Source: an uncultured Aquimarina sp. (GTDB lineage: Bacteria > Bacteroidota > Bacteroidia > Flavobacteriales > Flavobacteriaceae). Taken from it: a stretch of DNA of 64,000 bases. Location: positions 62,001 to 126,000 of the forward strand of contig CANNBP010000015.1 in assembly GCA_947502885.1 (NCBI GenBank). The letters run 5' to 3'. Positions 62,589 through 64,000 of this stretch are shown one piece after another. The notes under the pieces were generated by a model. It ran no database searches and was not told where the DNA came from. It saw nothing but the letters and a program-made list of their open reading frames with translations. The first letter of the stretch is position 1; each line of letters starts with the position of its first letter. The position numbers and the translations under genes are program-made.

Positions 62589-64000
62589 ATGATAACTGGA
62601 AAAAACTATATAGGAAATAAACTATCCGCGACAGGGTCTGTTTCCCATAGAACATTCAATCCAAAACTCAATATTGAGAACGATTGTGATTTTTTTGAGG
62701 CTACTTTAGAAGAAGTAGAAGAAGCTGTAAAATTAGCTGATAAGGCTTTTAAGGAATATAGAAATATCTCTGGAGCTAAAAGAGCAGAATTCTTAAATGC
62801 AATTGCAGATGAGATTCTTGCTTTGGATAACGAGCTAATTCAAATGTACACTTCAGAATCTGGATTACCAGAAGGAAGAGCTAATGGAGAAAGAGGAAGA
62901 ACTGTATTTCAGTTAAGAGCCTTTGCAGAATTAGTTTCTAATGAAGCTTGGAGAGAGAATGTAATTGATACAGGCGATGCAAATCGTGAACCAGCTCCTA
63001 AGCCAGACCTTAGAAAAACAAACATCCCATTAGGACCTGTAGTTGTATTTGCAGCTAGTAACTTTCCTTTAGCATTTTCAACAGCAGGAGGAGATACAGC
63101 AAGTGCATTAGCAGCTGGATGTCCTGTTATTGTAAAATCACACTCTATGCACGCCGGTACAGGAGAATTAGTTGCCTCTGCAATTATCAAAGCTGCTGAA
63201 AAAACTGGAATGCCAAACGGTGTATTTTCAAATATTGCAGGAAGCGGTCGAGTTGTTGGAGCAGCTTTAGTAAAGCACCCTAATGTAAAAGCTGTTGGAT
63301 TTACAGGAAGTATCGCCGGAGGAAGAGCTTTGTTCAACCTTGCCGCTAATAGAGAAGAGCCAATCCCTGTTTTTGCAGAGATGGGTAGTATTAACCCAGT
63401 CGTTATTACTCCAACGGCAATCGCCAATAGAGCTAATGATATTGCAAGCACTTATGCTAGCTCTATTACTATGGGAACTGGACAGTTTTGTACTAATCCT
63501 GGATTAATTCTTACTATTGACGGTGAAGACACAAGAAGCTTCATTAAAGATTTAGCAGAAAAAACTACAGCAATTGCGCCTCAATGCATGTTACACCCAA
63601 ATATCAAAAGAGATTTTGTTAAAAATGGTGAATCTGTATCTTCGCAATCTGGAGTTGAAGTTGTAGCTGCTGTATCTGAAGAGATTGAACCTAATTTTGC
63701 CCCAACCCAAATTTCAGCTGTTTCTGGTGCGGATTTCTTAACAAATCCTAAAATGCACCAAGAAGTCTTCGGACCATTTTCACTTGTTGTTAGAAGCAAA
63801 GATGAAGCAGAGCTTATCGAAATTATCGATAGCCTAGAAGGTCAATTGACTGGTACAATTATCGCTGAAGAATCTGATTACAAAAACCTAGGAGGTATCG
63901 TTGATGCACTTCAAAACAGAGTAGGTCGTATCATTTTAAATGGTGTGCCTACAGGAGTAGAAGTTGCTCCTTCTATGACGCATGGTGGTCCATACCCTGC
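62589..64000 (+). CDS. aldehyde dehydrogenase (NADP+), alpha-ketoglutarate-semialdehyde type, 3' end missing
   Basis: The frame starts at ATG 62589 (MITGKNYIGNKLSATG) and stays open for 470 codons to the window edge; the full protein is about 520-530 residues in this family. It oxidises an aldehyde, probably 2,5-dioxopentanoate, to the acid using NADP. Landmarks are LGPVVVFAASNFPLAFSTAG (about residues 145-164), the cofactor loop GFTGSIAGG (about 237-245), the catalytic glutamate in FAEMGSINP (about 262-270) and the catalytic cysteine in GQFCTNPGL (about 298-306). It follows the decayed synthase-family gene by 81 bases, the typical order of a hydroxyproline-degradation cluster. Confidence 0.92.
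   Translation, partial: MITGKNYIGNKLSATGSVSHRTFNPKLNIENDCDFFEATLEEVEEAVKLADKAFKEYRNISGAKRAEFLNAIADEILALDNELIQMYTSESGLPEGRANGERGRTVFQLRAFAELVSNEAWRENVIDTGDANREPAPKPDLRKTNIPLGPVVVFAASNFPLAFSTAGGDTASALAAGCPVIVKSHSMHAGTGELVASAIIKAAEKTGMPNGVFSNIAGSGRVVGAALVKHPNVKAVGFTGSIAGGRALFNLAANREEPIPVFAEMGSINPVVITPTAIANRANDIASTYASSITMGTGQFCTNPGLILTIDGEDTRSFIKDLAEKTTAIAPQCMLHPNIKRDFVKNGESVSSQSGVEVVAAVSEEIEPNFAPTQISAVSGADFLTNPKMHQEVFGPFSLVVRSKDEAELIEIIDSLEGQLTGTIIAEESDYKNLGGIVDALQNRVGRIILNGVPTGVEVAPSMTHGGPYP

Noticed and set aside
62909..63451. 180-codon open frame on the minus strand
   Set aside because: It is the antisense shadow of the aldehyde dehydrogenase, whose plus frame from 62589 has clear catalytic motifs.
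1..64000. tRNA, rRNA, CRISPR arrays, insertion sequences, prophage or defence islands
   Set aside because: None was seen by reading. No clustered short repeats, transposase motifs or RNA gene features were found, although small RNAs cannot be excluded by eye.

Overview
The window comes from the chromosome of a low-GC member of the Bacteroidota, almost certainly a marine Flavobacteriaceae (Aquimarina-like is a guess). The evidence is a SusC/SusD pair, Bacteroidota-type promoters (TTTG, about 19 bases, TAnnTTTG), type IX secretion and gliding genes (porV, gldJ), a T9SS sorting-domain remnant, a large alpha-2-macroglobulin-like protein, and lipoproteins with flavobacterial-style signals. No tRNA, rRNA, CRISPR array, IS element or prophage was seen.

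Layout. (1) 1-10842, minus strand: a str-S10-spc ribosomal superoperon, rpsL-rpsG-fusA-rpsJ-rplC-...-rplF-(rplR), driven by a well-formed promoter at 10899-10929. There is no tuf after fusA. A terminator-like hairpin sits between rpsJ and rplC. (2) 11311-17226, plus: a SusC/SusD outer-membrane uptake pair and a third cysteine-rich lipoprotein, closed by a strong terminator. (3) 17516-28031: housekeeping and small conserved genes (rlmB, rhomboid protease, rarA, a three-gene envelope cluster, HAD phosphatase, a polysaccharide-deacetylase-like protein that seems to have lost its active site, radC, DUF1569, PaiB-like). (4) 28028-41059: mpl, a lipoprotein sulfatase, a 2029-residue alpha-2-macroglobulin-family protein and an AsmA-like protein. 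(5) 41543-52539: a PLP decarboxylase with a divergent LysR regulator, two GNAT acetyltransferases, an operon of SprT-like, mannose-1-phosphate guanylyltransferase and DUF389 genes, a DUF4349 lipoprotein, a membrane-anchored gene pair of unknown role, an SDR enzyme and an M28 peptidase. (6) 52820-58192, minus: a decayed T9SS cargo gene, then pdhC, pdhA, cdd and porV. (7) 58966-62009, plus: gldJ and murF. (8) 62179-64000: a decayed dihydrodipicolinate-synthase-family gene followed by an intact aldehyde dehydrogenase that runs off the window.

Together the genes are mainly core growth functions (translation, pyruvate dehydrogenase, peptidoglycan assembly and recycling) mixed with cell-envelope functions typical of gliding, polymer-feeding flavobacteria: outer-membrane uptake, T9SS, sulfatase, and protease-trap-like and AsmA-like envelope proteins.

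No clear new defence or mobile system was found. The best leads are two unreported gene remnants (the T9SS cargo at 52820-53535 and the hydroxyproline-type deaminase at 62179-62507), the absence of porU from its usual place between porV and gldJ, the apparent pseudo-deacetylase, and two structured gaps inside the ribosomal operon.
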